This document shows positions 27,101 through 34,473 of a DNA stretch of 64,000 bases, piece after piece. Under the pieces are notes generated by a model. It searched no databases. It saw only the letters and a list, made by a program, of their open reading frames with translations, and had not been told where the DNA came from. Every line of letters starts with the position of its first letter. The stretch's first letter is position 1. The DNA lies in contig OX291543.1 of the NCBI GenBank assembly GCA_946406115.1, forward strand, positions 2,916,501-2,980,500, written 5' to 3'. This DNA is from Apoda limacodes (taxonomy: Eukaryota; Arthropoda; Insecta; Lepidoptera; Limacodidae). The position numbers and the translations under genes are program-made.

Positions 27101-30100
27101 GGATACATACCTACATCATAATGTGTGGTACAGCCTTTTTCCAGCTACCACTTAAGTCCTGGGTAAGCCCATAGCCGCGACATGGCTTCTGATATCTGGA
27201 CTAAGGTGGCTTTATATACCTATGACCCATACGTCGTAAATTACCAGCTTTAAAGTATTAACCGGTATATATAAAGACCTGGGAGAAAATAATACCTATA
27301 CCCAGATTTACGTCGCGCTATATGCTATAGCCCCATAGCTAAAAATAAAGTCAGAATTGAGCAGAGGGATTTGTCATAAAATTATCACCGACATTTTTAT
27401 TACAATCCTGGTAGCTATCCTACACTTGGACATTAGGTGCTCATTATACACCTCGCTTCAACAACATTTTTATTCATAAAACAACAACACTTATGGAGTC
27501 ACCTTGATGTCTTTTTGTTAAACGCGTTTTTCTTAGACATTGTTAGAGATTCTTATGATAAGCTTAAACTGACGATAGGTAATAACTAATATTGGCCCAA
27601 ACACATCAATGAAGACAAAAAAGCTTAACTAATTTCTATTTTAGAGTTTCTCGAAAAAAAAAACCTAAAGGTACCATTTAAAATTTAAAAGAGAAACTTT
27701 GTGTATGTAGGAAGATTAAGTTGTGATATTTCCCCTTAGATACCAGATAGACGGAGGTCGCAGTGTAGTTGTCAAATGCTCCAGCGCTGAACATCTTTGG
27801 GACAACCTGCAAGCCCTTAAGCAGCCGATCACTCCTGGCCAAGTGGAGGCTTTACACGCCCTTAACAGGAACAAAAGAATGTTCAATTTAAAGGGGTAAG
27901 TTTTTAAATAAGCTAACCGGTTCGGCCGGCAAACGGCGCAGCCATGTTTCTATTAATTGTAGTAGTAGGACAGAATGTTATCGTTACATGGGTTTTCAAA
28001 AATGCATTTGACGTTCCTAAGTAACAGCTTATAGTAAAATGTCTATTAACAAGTTGTTTCTTAACAAGTAGTCGTCTATTGACAAGTAGTCGTCTGACAA
28101 ATATTTATCTTGTGATAAGTAGTCGCCTCTTTACAAGAAATCACCTCTTGACAAGTAGTCGTCTCGTGACAAGTAGTCGTCTCTTGACAATTAGTGGTCT
28201 CTCGACAAGTAGTCGTCACTTTACAAGTAATCGCCTGTTTACAAGTAGTCGTCCATTGACAAGTAGTCGTCTCTTTGCAAGTAGTTGTCTTTTGACAAGA
28301 AGAATTAATAATTTTCCCTTTAACATTTTGAACTATACTAAACACTAGAGAAACTAACTGGACACTAAAAAAAGTACTATACTCTATCCACCGAAACGAG
28401 TTAATAGGGGAAAAATGAACTGGCATGTGATTGGTCGAACAATGACGTTAAGGCTGTGTTCACAGCGCGAGTTTTTTTAGTTTGTTCGTGCGACTCGTAC
28501 TGTTCAGACGTGCTCACTGTGCTAGTGCAATCTATTATTTTATTTTTTGACTCGGCTTGTTATTTGGACTCTGGATAATTTTGTTACGTGTGACCCGGCT
28601 TTGTGATTGATTGCATTCCTAAAGACTTGGCGCTTGTATAACGGACTTTTTGAGTTTACTGTCGATTTGCCTAAGTGAGATGGCCGACAGTTTACATGGA
28701 GGTAACTCTGTGGAAAAAAGGCGACGACGAGCCTTTTCCTCGACTGAAAAAACAATGATATGGAACATGTATCAATCTATGAGGAGTTCCATGGAATCCC
28801 CTTCAAACAATGACGTCATGAAAGCTGTTGCATCATCTATGGGTGTTCATTGGATGTCCATCTATAGAATTCTGAAAGAGAAAGAAACTAAAAATGTTTT
28901 AAATTCACCCAAAAAAACAAGAAAACGTACTTTCATTGTAGACACAATCGACGACTTAACTAAATGTGCTATAAGAAGAAAAGTTCACGATTTATTTTCC
29001 CGAAATGAGATACCGACATTGGACAAAATAATGAATTCAATAAATGAAGATGGTACTTTGGGGACATTCAAAAGATCAACACTTCATAAAATCCTTAAAA
29101 TGATTGGATTTAGGTACATTAAAAGATGCAGGAACAGCTTATTGATTGATCGTGACGACATATTTTTTTGGCGGAGGAATTATTTGCGGACAATGAAAAT
29201 GGCAAGAGAAGAAAAGAAAAAAATATATTATTTGGATGAGACTTGGCTCAATGAAGGCCATACTACTACAAACGTATGGACTGATACAAATGTGAAAAAT
29301 AAACGCGACGCATTCCTTGATGGCCTGACAACTGGATTAAAAAATCCTTCCGGTAAGTTCTTTAACATAATTCCATTGTTAAAACTGTCTTTGTCATTAA
29401 TGCAATTCTTTGAAAAGGTTTGAATGTACCTGAGCGATCCTTAATTGGCGGCACTTATTGTTTGTTATGTTATCTTAAACTGTGTGAGCGTTAACTTTGT
29501 ATCAGATCATTCAATACAATTTTTTATTGTTCCAGGAAAAGGAAAAAGGTTAATAATTACTCATATTGGAAGTGATGATGGATTTGTAGAAGGGGGCTTA
29601 CACGTGTTCGAGTCAAAAAAGCAAGGAGATTACCATCAAGATATGAATGCCGAAGTGTTTGAGAATTGGTTCAAAAATATTCTTGAAAAGTTACATGATA
29701 ATTGTATTATTGTAATGGACAACGCTTCGTACCACTCAAGAAAAGTAGAGCAAATTCCGACTGAAAAAAATAAAAAACAAGAGATAATTAATTGGTTGAA
29801 AGAAAAACAAATCCCCTTTCAGGATGATTTATTAAAACGAGAGCTACTGAATATCGTAAAAAATCATAAGGAGCAGTACGAGGCGCGTGTCGTAGACGAA
29901 ATGGCGAAAGCTAAAAATAAAACTGTGGTACGACTTCCGCCGTATCACTGCGAATTAAATCCGATAGAGTTGATCTGGGCTCAAGTTAAAGGACATGTCG
30001 CATCCCGCAACAAAACATACAAGATGGCAGAATTAAAAATGTTATTAAACAACTCAATTCAAAATATTGACGCTGCAAAATGGAAAAAATGCATAAAACA

Positions 30101-30659
30101 TGTCGAAGAGATAGTAGAACCGAAAATGAATGCCATGGACAGAAATGTGGAAACAATGACCGAAACATTCATAATAAACGTGGGAAGTGACAGCGACAGT
30201 AGTGATACGTCGGAATAATTTAATTAATTGTATATGTTAAACTATTTAAATATACATAATTTTATTTTAAAACATTGTCTTAATATTTTTCTTTCTTTCT
30301 CTAAGTTCAATACAAAATACTTAAGTGGTTTTAGTGCTTACTATTGAGCGCACAAAATCATCGCATATGAACACACCTTAACTTTTTATCAGTATAGTTG
30401 ACGCCCACTCACCTTTTTGTGTCCTTATCTTTTGTAAGGGATTGTGCGACAGAGACAATGCTCTATTAACTCGTTTCGGTGGATAGAGTATACCTATAAC
30501 CATTCGTGACTAACTTCAGAAGCGCATTTAAGATTGGTGAGTTATGAATTAATGAAGTCATACAAATCATACTTGATTTACCTATTAATTATTGATTTTT
30601 CTTTGTTTTACAGATTAGGAGAGACGCACAAGAACTATCCTTATTTGGCACCGTTCTAG
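11678..30659 (+). CDS. Long disordered protein fused to an aldo-keto reductase domain (12 exons, 1488 aa)
   Basis: Join of 11678-11836, 13352-13517, 16076-16218, 16346-18556, 19145-19819, 22144-22374, 22944-23086, 23512-23653, 24473-24664, 26834-27036, 27740-27895 and 30614-30659. All phases agree and the sum is 1488 codons plus TAG. Residues 1-about 1170 are Asp/Glu/Lys/Asn/Ser-rich and probably disordered. Residues about 1172-1488 are an aldo-keto reductase barrel, with the tetrad at Asp1217, Tyr1222, Lys1251 and His1284. Such enzymes reduce carbonyls with NADPH; the closest insect group I recall is AKR2E (silkworm AKR2E4 reduces 3-dehydroecdysone), but substrate is not inferable here. Ordinary members are about 320 residues, so the extension is the oddity. 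Four S/T-x-I-P motifs (125, 159, 165, 305) resemble EB1-binding sites. One intron uses a GC donor. The alternative is two genes read as one; the unbroken phases argue against it. Confidence 0.8.
13352..13517 (+). CDS. Fusion gene exon 2 (residues 54-109)
   Basis: Acceptor TTTACTCCTCAG, start in phase 0 with [11 protein letters not shown], end in phase 1 at GATG|GTAAGA. The phase fits exon 1 and exon 3 exactly. Pro/Arg/Asp-rich, no domain. Confidence 0.75.
13764..14527. mobile_element. Non-autonomous DNA transposon with long imperfect inverted repeats
   Basis: Ends in ATATGTCGC / GCGACATAT. The outer arms (about 13764-13866 and 14425-14527) pair over roughly 100 bp with gaps; shared blocks are ATGCGTAAA, AGGAAACTT.TAAGCTTACGG, AAAGTTGTCAAACGG and TTTCCT.ATAGATTT. 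It lies in intron 2 of the fusion gene. The centre holds no transposase, so it is a MITE-like element. The ends sit in TA-rich sequence, which hides the exact target duplication. Confidence 0.7.
14785..14905. repeat. Interspersed repeat related to 63330-63410
   Basis: Contains TTCTAAAAA.AGCTTATGACTAGTTT.ATATTT..AACATTTGGATT, shared with 63320-63375, and a GCAGCTAACTAGCGGCG block whose complement appears on the other side of that copy. A diverged third copy is near 25960-26085. Probably a small inverted-repeat element. Confidence 0.4.
16076..16218 (+). CDS. Fusion gene exon 3 (residues 109-156)
   Basis: Acceptor TCTTTTTGCAG, end GAG|GTACCA, phase 1 in and 0 out. Lysine-rich ([14 protein letters not shown]); TKIP at 125-128 matches the S/T-x-I-P consensus in basic surroundings. 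Confidence 0.75.
16346..18556 (+). CDS. Fusion gene exon 4, giant disordered exon (residues 157-893)
   Basis: A single open exon of 737 codons, phase 0 at both ends. It opens with [18 protein letters not shown], two S-x-I-P motifs (159-162, 165-168) in a basic stretch, and has a third at 305-308 ([10 protein letters not shown]). A short repeat, roughly L-P-x-x-x-RKS-D/E-H-x-IK-x-P, occurs at 307-319 and 356-368. Near the end KGKVSR (769) and RGKVSR (850) head repeat modules, the second closing with KIAMFE at the splice site. No folded domain is recognisable. Confidence 0.8.
19145..19819 (+). CDS. Fusion gene exon 5 (residues 894-1118)
   Basis: Acceptor TTTACACTTTCAG, end GAG|GTATGT, phase 0 at both ends. 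Acidic first half; the last 44 residues (1075-1118) start RGKVRAM and end KIALFE, an ungapped repeat of the last 44 residues of exon 4 (17 identities by my count). Both modules end exactly at the exon border, as expected from exon duplication. Skipping this exon would keep the frame. Confidence 0.78.
20095..20325 (+). repeat. Interspersed repeat family B, partial copy
   Basis: Has ACTTGCGAGTCGGACT, a CAGACAGACAGACAG run near 20247, CCTATAAGGGTTCC, a T-run and TACGGAATCC. The first block is shared with the repeat at 59055-59495. Lies in intron 5 of the fusion gene. Confidence 0.5.
20840..21530 (-). mobile_element. Penelope-like element remnant with GIY-YIG endonuclease
   Basis: On the reverse strand the upstream part (21570-21214) encodes [15 protein letters not shown] and [10 protein letters not shown], typical of the end of a Penelope-type reverse transcriptase. 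After stops and shifts, 21092-20847 encodes [18 protein letters not shown] and HIAAVKN, the core of the GIY-YIG nuclease these elements carry. Penelope-like elements insert by reverse transcription; this one is 5'-truncated and broken. It sits antisense in intron 5 of the fusion gene. Confidence 0.8.
22005..22090 (+). repeat. Short interspersed repeat shared with 31845-31905
   Basis: Shares TTTGGGACGGAATG.CATCGG, then GGTGA.AC.TGGAT.TTA.G.GCATA with 31845-31905. Both copies are in the same orientation. Family not recognised. Confidence 0.5.
22144..22374 (+). CDS. Fusion gene exon 6, linker into the reductase domain (residues 1119-1195)
   Basis: Acceptor TTATTATTACAG, donor CTT|GTAAGT, phase 0 both ends. 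A Lys/Asn-rich linker runs to about 1171, then [19 protein letters not shown], the first strand and turn of aldo-keto reductases (normally L-N-x-G-x-x-x-P-x-x-G-L/F-G-T). Linker and domain share an exon, which supports a real fusion instead of two genes. Confidence 0.85.
22944..23086 (+). CDS. Fusion gene exon 7, reductase Asp/Tyr catalytic pair
   Basis: Residues 1196-1243. [20 protein letters not shown] is the aldo-keto reductase signature; Asp1217 and Tyr1222 correspond to Asp50 and Tyr55 of the family numbering. Ends in phase 2 at CG|GTCAGT. Confidence 0.9.
23512..23653 (+). CDS. Fusion gene exon 8, reductase Lys and His
   Basis: Residues 1243-1290. [15 protein letters not shown] carries catalytic Lys1251; [10 protein letters not shown] carries His1284. 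The usual Trp after this His (HWP) is Thr here. Confidence 0.9.
23667..23815 (+). repeat. tRNA-derived SINE
   Basis: Pol III boxes are visible: A-box-like GTAGTTCGCTCGGTAGAA and B box GGTTCGATCC at about 23728. The tail (ACAAATATTCATGTGATAAAAATG...GTGTTTGTCTTGAGTCTGGG) matches the SINE at 36229-36400. It starts only a few bases inside intron 8, next to the exon 8 donor. Confidence 0.75.
24473..24664 (+). CDS. Fusion gene exon 9, reductase core
   Basis: Residues 1291-1354. Contains the family segment from [18 protein letters not shown] to [10 protein letters not shown] and ends KPVVNQ, with the donor CAG|GTGATG placed where related enzymes read NQVE. Confidence 0.9.
24770..25310 (+). repeat. 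RTE-LINE-type tail repeats, two in tandem
   Basis: Two consecutive copies (24770-25015, 25016-25310) begin GTTTCACCCGCC.TAAATTCGGTTATCGG and end with a CAGACAGACAG run and, in the first, CATTTATAATATTAG. Direct orientation, within intron 9 of the fusion gene. Confidence 0.65.
25330..25690 (+). repeat. Three tandem units of about 118 bp
   Basis: Each unit contains GCCACCTA.CGGGTCCAATTGTG, CAAACCATG.A.GGACCCA, CGTACACAAAAATATCATT and CCCTGC.GTTTAG. The step from the second to the third GCCACCTA block is 118 bp. A single related unit is at 62440-62580 beside another RTE-type tail, so this is probably an internal repeat of that element. Confidence 0.6.
25700..25875 (+). repeat. RTE-LINE-type tail repeat, third copy in intron 9
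   Basis: Starts with AACTGACTCATACTTGACGTTTT.AAGTA and ends CAGACAGACAGAGTTACTTTAGCATTTATAACATTAGT, the same ending as the copy at 24770. Confidence 0.6.
26834..27036 (+). CDS. Fusion gene exon 10, reductase with GC donor
   Basis: Residues 1355-1422. [16 protein letters not shown] and YGVLGSKG follow the aldo-keto reductase pattern (usually QxxxxHP and YSPLGS). The exon ends ATCAG|GCAAGT: a GC-AG intron with otherwise ideal donor bases. Reading to any nearby GT would break the frame with exon 11. Confidence 0.88.
27085..27250 (+). repeat. Interspersed repeat family A, copy 4
   Basis: GGCTGGATACATACCTACATCATAATGTG, CAGCTACCACTTAAGTCCTGGGT, ATAGCCGCGACATGGCTTCTGATATCTGGACTAAGGTGGCTTTATAT. Lies in the GC-AG intron 10. 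Confidence 0.65.
27740..27895 (+). CDS. Fusion gene exon 11, reductase cofactor-binding segment
   Basis: Residues 1422-1474. Family members usually read V-I-P-K-S-x-x-x-x-R-I-x-x-N to hold the NADPH 2'-phosphate; here it is [14 protein letters not shown], so the Lys (1434) and Asn stay, but the Ser is Cys and the Arg is His1440. Ends in phase 2 before GTAAGT. Confidence 0.88.
28048..28302. repeat. 18-bp minisatellite, about 13 units
   Basis: Unit close to ACAAGTAGTCGTCTCTTG. Because 18 is a multiple of three, both strands show chance open frames made of six-residue repeats (TTTCKE-like on the minus strand). It lies about 75 bp left of the Sailor transposon, in intron 11. Confidence 0.8.
28380..30490 (+). 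mobile_element. Sailor-type (DD82E) Tc1/mariner-related transposon, apparently complete
   Basis: Perfect 28-bp terminal inverted repeats at 28380-28407 and 30463-30490, beginning TACTCTATCCACCGAAACGA, are flanked by TA on both sides (28378-28379 and 30491-30492), the target duplication of the IS630-Tc1-mariner superfamily. Total 2111 bp. It encodes one transposase, interrupted by a 183-bp intron but without stops or shifts. It lies in the last intron of the fusion gene, in the same orientation. Identical ends and an open transposase suggest a recent insertion. Confidence 0.9.
28680..30218 (+). CDS. DDE transposase, DD82E type (2 exons, 451 aa)
   Basis: Join of 28680-29352 and 29536-30218. 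The donor TCCG|GTAAGT and acceptor TTGTTCCAG are good and the phases match (KNPSG-KGKRL). An N-terminal helix-turn-helix region (about 15-150) precedes the catalytic core: Asp186 in [13 protein letters not shown], Asp286 in [10 protein letters not shown] and Glu369 in [15 protein letters not shown]. There are 82 residues between the second Asp and the Glu, the spacing that defines the Sailor group; Tc1 has 34 and mariner is DD34D. The enzyme would cut and rejoin the element ends. The tail is Asp/Ser-rich. The ATG in GAGATGG is the first in frame. Confidence 0.88.
30614..30659 (+). CDS. Fusion gene exon 12, reductase C-terminus
   Basis: Acceptor TTTGTTTTACAG. Encodes [15 protein letters not shown] and the TAG stop, the C-terminal loop of aldo-keto reductases. 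It is separated from exon 11 by 2.7 kb containing the minisatellite and the transposon. No canonical AATAAA is close; AATACA at about 30686 could serve. Confidence 0.85.
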
Positions 30660-32104
30660 TTAGATCTAGTTTATATTTCTAATTTAATACAAAAACAGTT
30701 TATGCAACAATAACAAATCCACGACTCGCTCTCTCAGTTAGCGTCAATTTGATTTTGATTTGATGGGACATGTTTTCATTGGGATTAAACTGTATATACT
30801 CCGTGTATACCTATTTACAGAAGGTTGAAAATATGTGTTACAATGGTGTGCTACAGTGGGTTACTTGAGCGTAAGCCTCATTTTAAAACCAATATATGTT
30901 TTTTGTGGTTTTGGTTTGCTATAGTTTTTTTAAATTTTTAGCAACAGTGGGTTGAAGTTTTTGTAATATAATACCAGCGCATTTGGAATGACCACTATGT
31001 ATTTTATCTGTAGGTAGCGACCTACACCCACCTAAACATATTTATAACGAGAGTCTGAGTTTGTTTGTTTGGGAACCGGCACCAGCTCCCAGACAGATCT
31101 TTGTACAAATATATTATGTGCACCTATTTAATGACGTTGCAGCAAACATTTGAACAAATATAGTCAGTATATGAAAGTGGCAGTTGTTATTATTTAATTT
31201 TCAATTAACTAACTATTTTTTATGAAGGGTAAATGATTATTGAACTATACGAATAATTCTTGGAAAGTGTATAAAAAATATTATCATTTACAAAGACATA
31301 ACCTCAAATACGTCCTGTACTACATGTATGTACTCCTTTTCTGAACTTTGATGATTTTGTTACTATTAATTTAAGGGAGAGACACAATTTATTTTAACAA
31401 TTTTTATACAGTCATTTTTTATATTAATAGAACTAACATTATTTATTTTTAGTATGCTACTTTTAATAATAATATAAGTAACAATAGCTTTTTGTTAACA
31501 GCTTAAATATTTTTGTTATTTAATTATTTTATTATAAATTATTAAAACAAATTAATAAAAACTGTTTTCAATTTTATATTTGTTATTGCAATAGGTACGT
31601 ATGTATATAAATTAAGGTTTTTTTTTATATTTTGGAATTTTCGTTATATTAAATGTATAAACATGAATTTTGAATTTTTTCATCAAACATCTGTTTCGTA
31701 TTGGTTATAATATTAGGACAGAATTTATGACAGAGGTCCCGGGTTCAATTCCAACTAATATTGTTACAATTTGTTAAATTGTAAAGTTTTCTTTACTCTG
31801 GTACTTTGTACTGCGATAGGCTCACCTCATCAACTATTGCGTTTGTGGGACGGAATGCCATCGGTGAAACGTGGATATTACGGGCATATATTGCAATTAT
31901 CAATGGTAAAGCCCAGATGTACAAATATCTGGCCCTTACCATAGGTAATTGCTACTCGTAGAATCAACACGTAGAAAATGTTTGTAAGAAGTTGAGCTTA
32001 GTACTATGTAAATAACGTAATTTAAAATATATTATTCGTAAGAAATTAATGTAACTTGTTATGGAGTTGCAATAATTGGATAGGGACTGAGTGCATGTGA
32101 ACTC
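30660..32104. other. Intergenic, no gene seen
   Basis: AT-rich sequence after the reductase gene. Holds the second copy of the short repeat described at 22005 (31845-31905) and a B-box-like GGGTTCAATTCC at about 31740, perhaps a SINE scrap. AATAAA occurs near 31552. Confidence 0.4.
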
Positions 32105-32370
32105 GCACTTAAAATACCCACGGCTACTGTCTACGATCGCACCGCTCGCCATCGGCAGGGAATTCATTCTCACACTTTAAAACCGAAATGGTCGCGTACA
32201 GTGCGGTTTCAGAGAAACTTTCTCCCGCGTGTTTTCCAAGTATTGGGTTCTTCAAGAAATATATTTCATTTCTAAAGGGTCGGCAGCGCGCGACTGATGC
32301 CCCAAGTGTTGCAAACGTCCATAGGCGGACCGTAAGCTTGTTTGCCACCTTAATGGTATATTTTTTTTTA
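32105..32370 (+). mobile_element. CR1/Jockey-like LINE, 3' fragment with deletions
   Basis: Same family as 55410-58175. Starts at CCCACGGCTACT (PTATFYHRTARHRQGIHSHTL region), loses a block after the RNFLPR segment, and ends GTAAGCTTGTTTGCCACCTTAATGGTAT plus a T-run. Confidence 0.8.
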
Positions 32371-32984
32371 TTAAAGTTTACATAATGAAATAAAAAATTA
32401 CAAACCACTTTTAAAATTATCAGTTGATAGAAATAAAACAATGAATTGAATAATGACTACCAGCGCCATTTTAAAATGTTTTGAATTCAACCAATTGAGC
32501 AAAAAATTAAAATTGCTAAAAGTAAAAATTTACAAATTTATAAATACCCAACCCGTATTTCTAAAGAAAAAAAATTAATCCCTAGTATATACACTAATAA
32601 ATTAATTTCAAGACTTAGTGAGTGACATTAAATCTAGAAATCACATAAAAAGTGTCCTGTGGTATATTTGTGTATAGATAGATATTGTATTATTAATCAT
32701 ATGCTGTAAAATATTAAGTTGTCATTCAAAGTATTCAGAATATGTATATTCGCATTTTTTTATGCTGTGTATCAAATAAATAATATAAGGTATTGGTTTA
32801 AATTCTTGTACTATGTAATAGTATATAATATTTAGATCAGAGAATACGTAGGTGCAATCTGAATAAGTTTCAGACGGGATCCTACCTGAAAGTTCTCAGA
32901 TAGTTTTTCAGTACTTACACAGTAACTACTTTTTATCCCTGACTATCACTTTGTTCTAACTCTTTGGACTATACCATTTATTTT
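32371..32984. other. Intergenic, no gene seen
   Basis: AT-rich; nothing recognisable. Confidence 0.4.
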
Positions 32985-33345
32985 AGTGTTGGCCTCTCAA
33001 ATAAGCTCAACATCGCTCAGCGAGCTATGAAAAGAGCTATGCTTGGTTTTTTATTGCGCGATAAAATCCAGAACGAGGCAATTCGCCGAACAACCAAAAT
33101 TACCGACATAGCTCGAATAGTTAGCAAGCTGAAATGACAATGGACAGACCACATCTCGCCGAACCAATAACAGATGGGGAATAAAGGTTCTCCAGTGGCG
33201 TTCACGGATCTGAAGACGCAACGTGGGACGGCCACATACCAGGTAGACAGACAAACTGGTTTGAATTCTAGGAAGCCAGTGGATGCAAGCGGAGGCCTTC
33301 ATTCAGCAGTGAACATCTTTCGGCTGACAAGACAATACAAATTAA
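32985..33345 (+). mobile_element. RTE-type LINE, 3' coding remnant
   Basis: Translates, with shifts and stops, to LNIAQRAMKRAMLGF-LLRDKIQNEAIRRTTKITDIAR, then QWTDHI, VGRP and GSQWMQAEAF. This is the C-terminal end of lepidopteran RTE-clade reverse transcriptases (pattern L-A-Q-R-A-M-E-R-x-M-L-G, RR.TK..DI, WAGH.AR, GRP..RW.DD, W...A). Clearly degenerate. Confidence 0.75.
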
Positions 33346-34185
33346 GGTAAAAAATAAACACAACGATAGGATATAACATTAATTCATAAATTTTAATGTT
33401 TATTAGTATAAAAAAAAACTTACTTAAAATAAAACCACTTGTTGTTTCTTGAACTCTTATTTGTCAGACTTTCTATACTTCGATGGGGTTTTTCCTGAAA
33501 CGAAACCAATTTAGTTTTTTACAATATTTAGCTATAAACAAAATTAATAAGAAATAAAAAATCAATAATAAAAAAATAAGAAAAGGTCAGTGGTGGCCTA
33601 GGGGGTTGGGGGTATGTCTCAAGTTCCTAGATTATTCACACAAATGGCTTTTTAGTGAAATACGTTCCGTTTGAAATTCTCGGTACGGGTGTTGTGGCTT
33701 CAAAGAGTAAGAAAGATAGTGAGTGACCAATCACGAATTTATTATATTAGTAGAATTCTATGTCTATGTATCAGGACACAAAAAGAATAGTTTCCTTCGC
33801 CGTATCTTCTCACCAGAACACCATTTTGACTTTCATCCCCCTGACCGACCTCGGCATGGTTGTAAAACTATAGTTAGTCCAAGAGGAATCGGCGCATGAG
33901 TACCGAAAACTATTCGACCTCAATTTTTTTATGCGATCCTCTTCAAATTGCCCTTCTAATGATATAAATGCATGTTGCCATGGCGCAACCCGGTGCCATA
34001 TTGTTTAAACCGAAATTGTTTAAACAATTGCAAAGAATTGTTATTTTTCAACCGGACAATTTTTTTTCATATTCTTTATTGAAATACCAATAAAAATTCC
34101 TATGACTTTTAACGATAAAGTTAATATTTTTAAAGATATGAATTTTTAAAGGTTCGAAAAATCGATACACGAGGTATCAAAGAGT
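33346..34185. other. Intergenic, no gene seen
   Basis: AT-rich with no recognisable coding sequence or repeat. Confidence 0.4.
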
Positions 34186-34302
34186 GCCGGGGCGCTTCTC
34201 GCCCCCACTTAATCGCAACCGCATCCGCGTAACGGGGAACTCTCCTCCTGGCGGTGACTCACCTTCGGGTTCGAGGCTTACGCCGGTCGAAGGGGCCGGT
34301 TT
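34186..34302. other. Isolated GC-rich island
   Basis: A sharply bounded GC-rich block (GCCGGGGCGCTTCTCGCCCC ... GGTCGAAGGGGCCGG) in AT-rich DNA, just beyond the end of the minus-strand gene. No open frame or RNA fold could be assigned. Possibly the tail of a GC-rich retroposon. Confidence 0.4.
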
Positions 34303-34318
34303 TTTTAAATAAAGCACT

Positions 34319-34324
34319 TTTATT
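34319..34324 (-). terminator. Candidate poly-A signal of the CENP-P-like gene
   Basis: AATAAA on the minus strand, 150 bases after the stop codon at 34474. Confidence 0.4.
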
Positions 34325-34473
34325 TTACACGATTCCCGTAGAACTTTTCGTTCGGGATAAAGTCTAATTGTTATCCTATCAAAAATCAACTAAATTGTAC
34401 ACTGCGCTGCGATATTAATAAATATAAAAACAGATTTCTATTTTTATAAATAAGTTACGATTAGGATTTCGAT

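Noticed and set aside
28048..28302. CRISPR-like regular repeats
   Set aside because: Units are contiguous with no spacers, and the sequence is a eukaryotic nuclear intron.
28076..28426. Open frames on both strands with six-residue repeats (TTTCKE-like and [12 protein letters not shown])
   Set aside because: They are the three frames of an 18-bp minisatellite, whose period is a multiple of three. No start context, domain or splice support.
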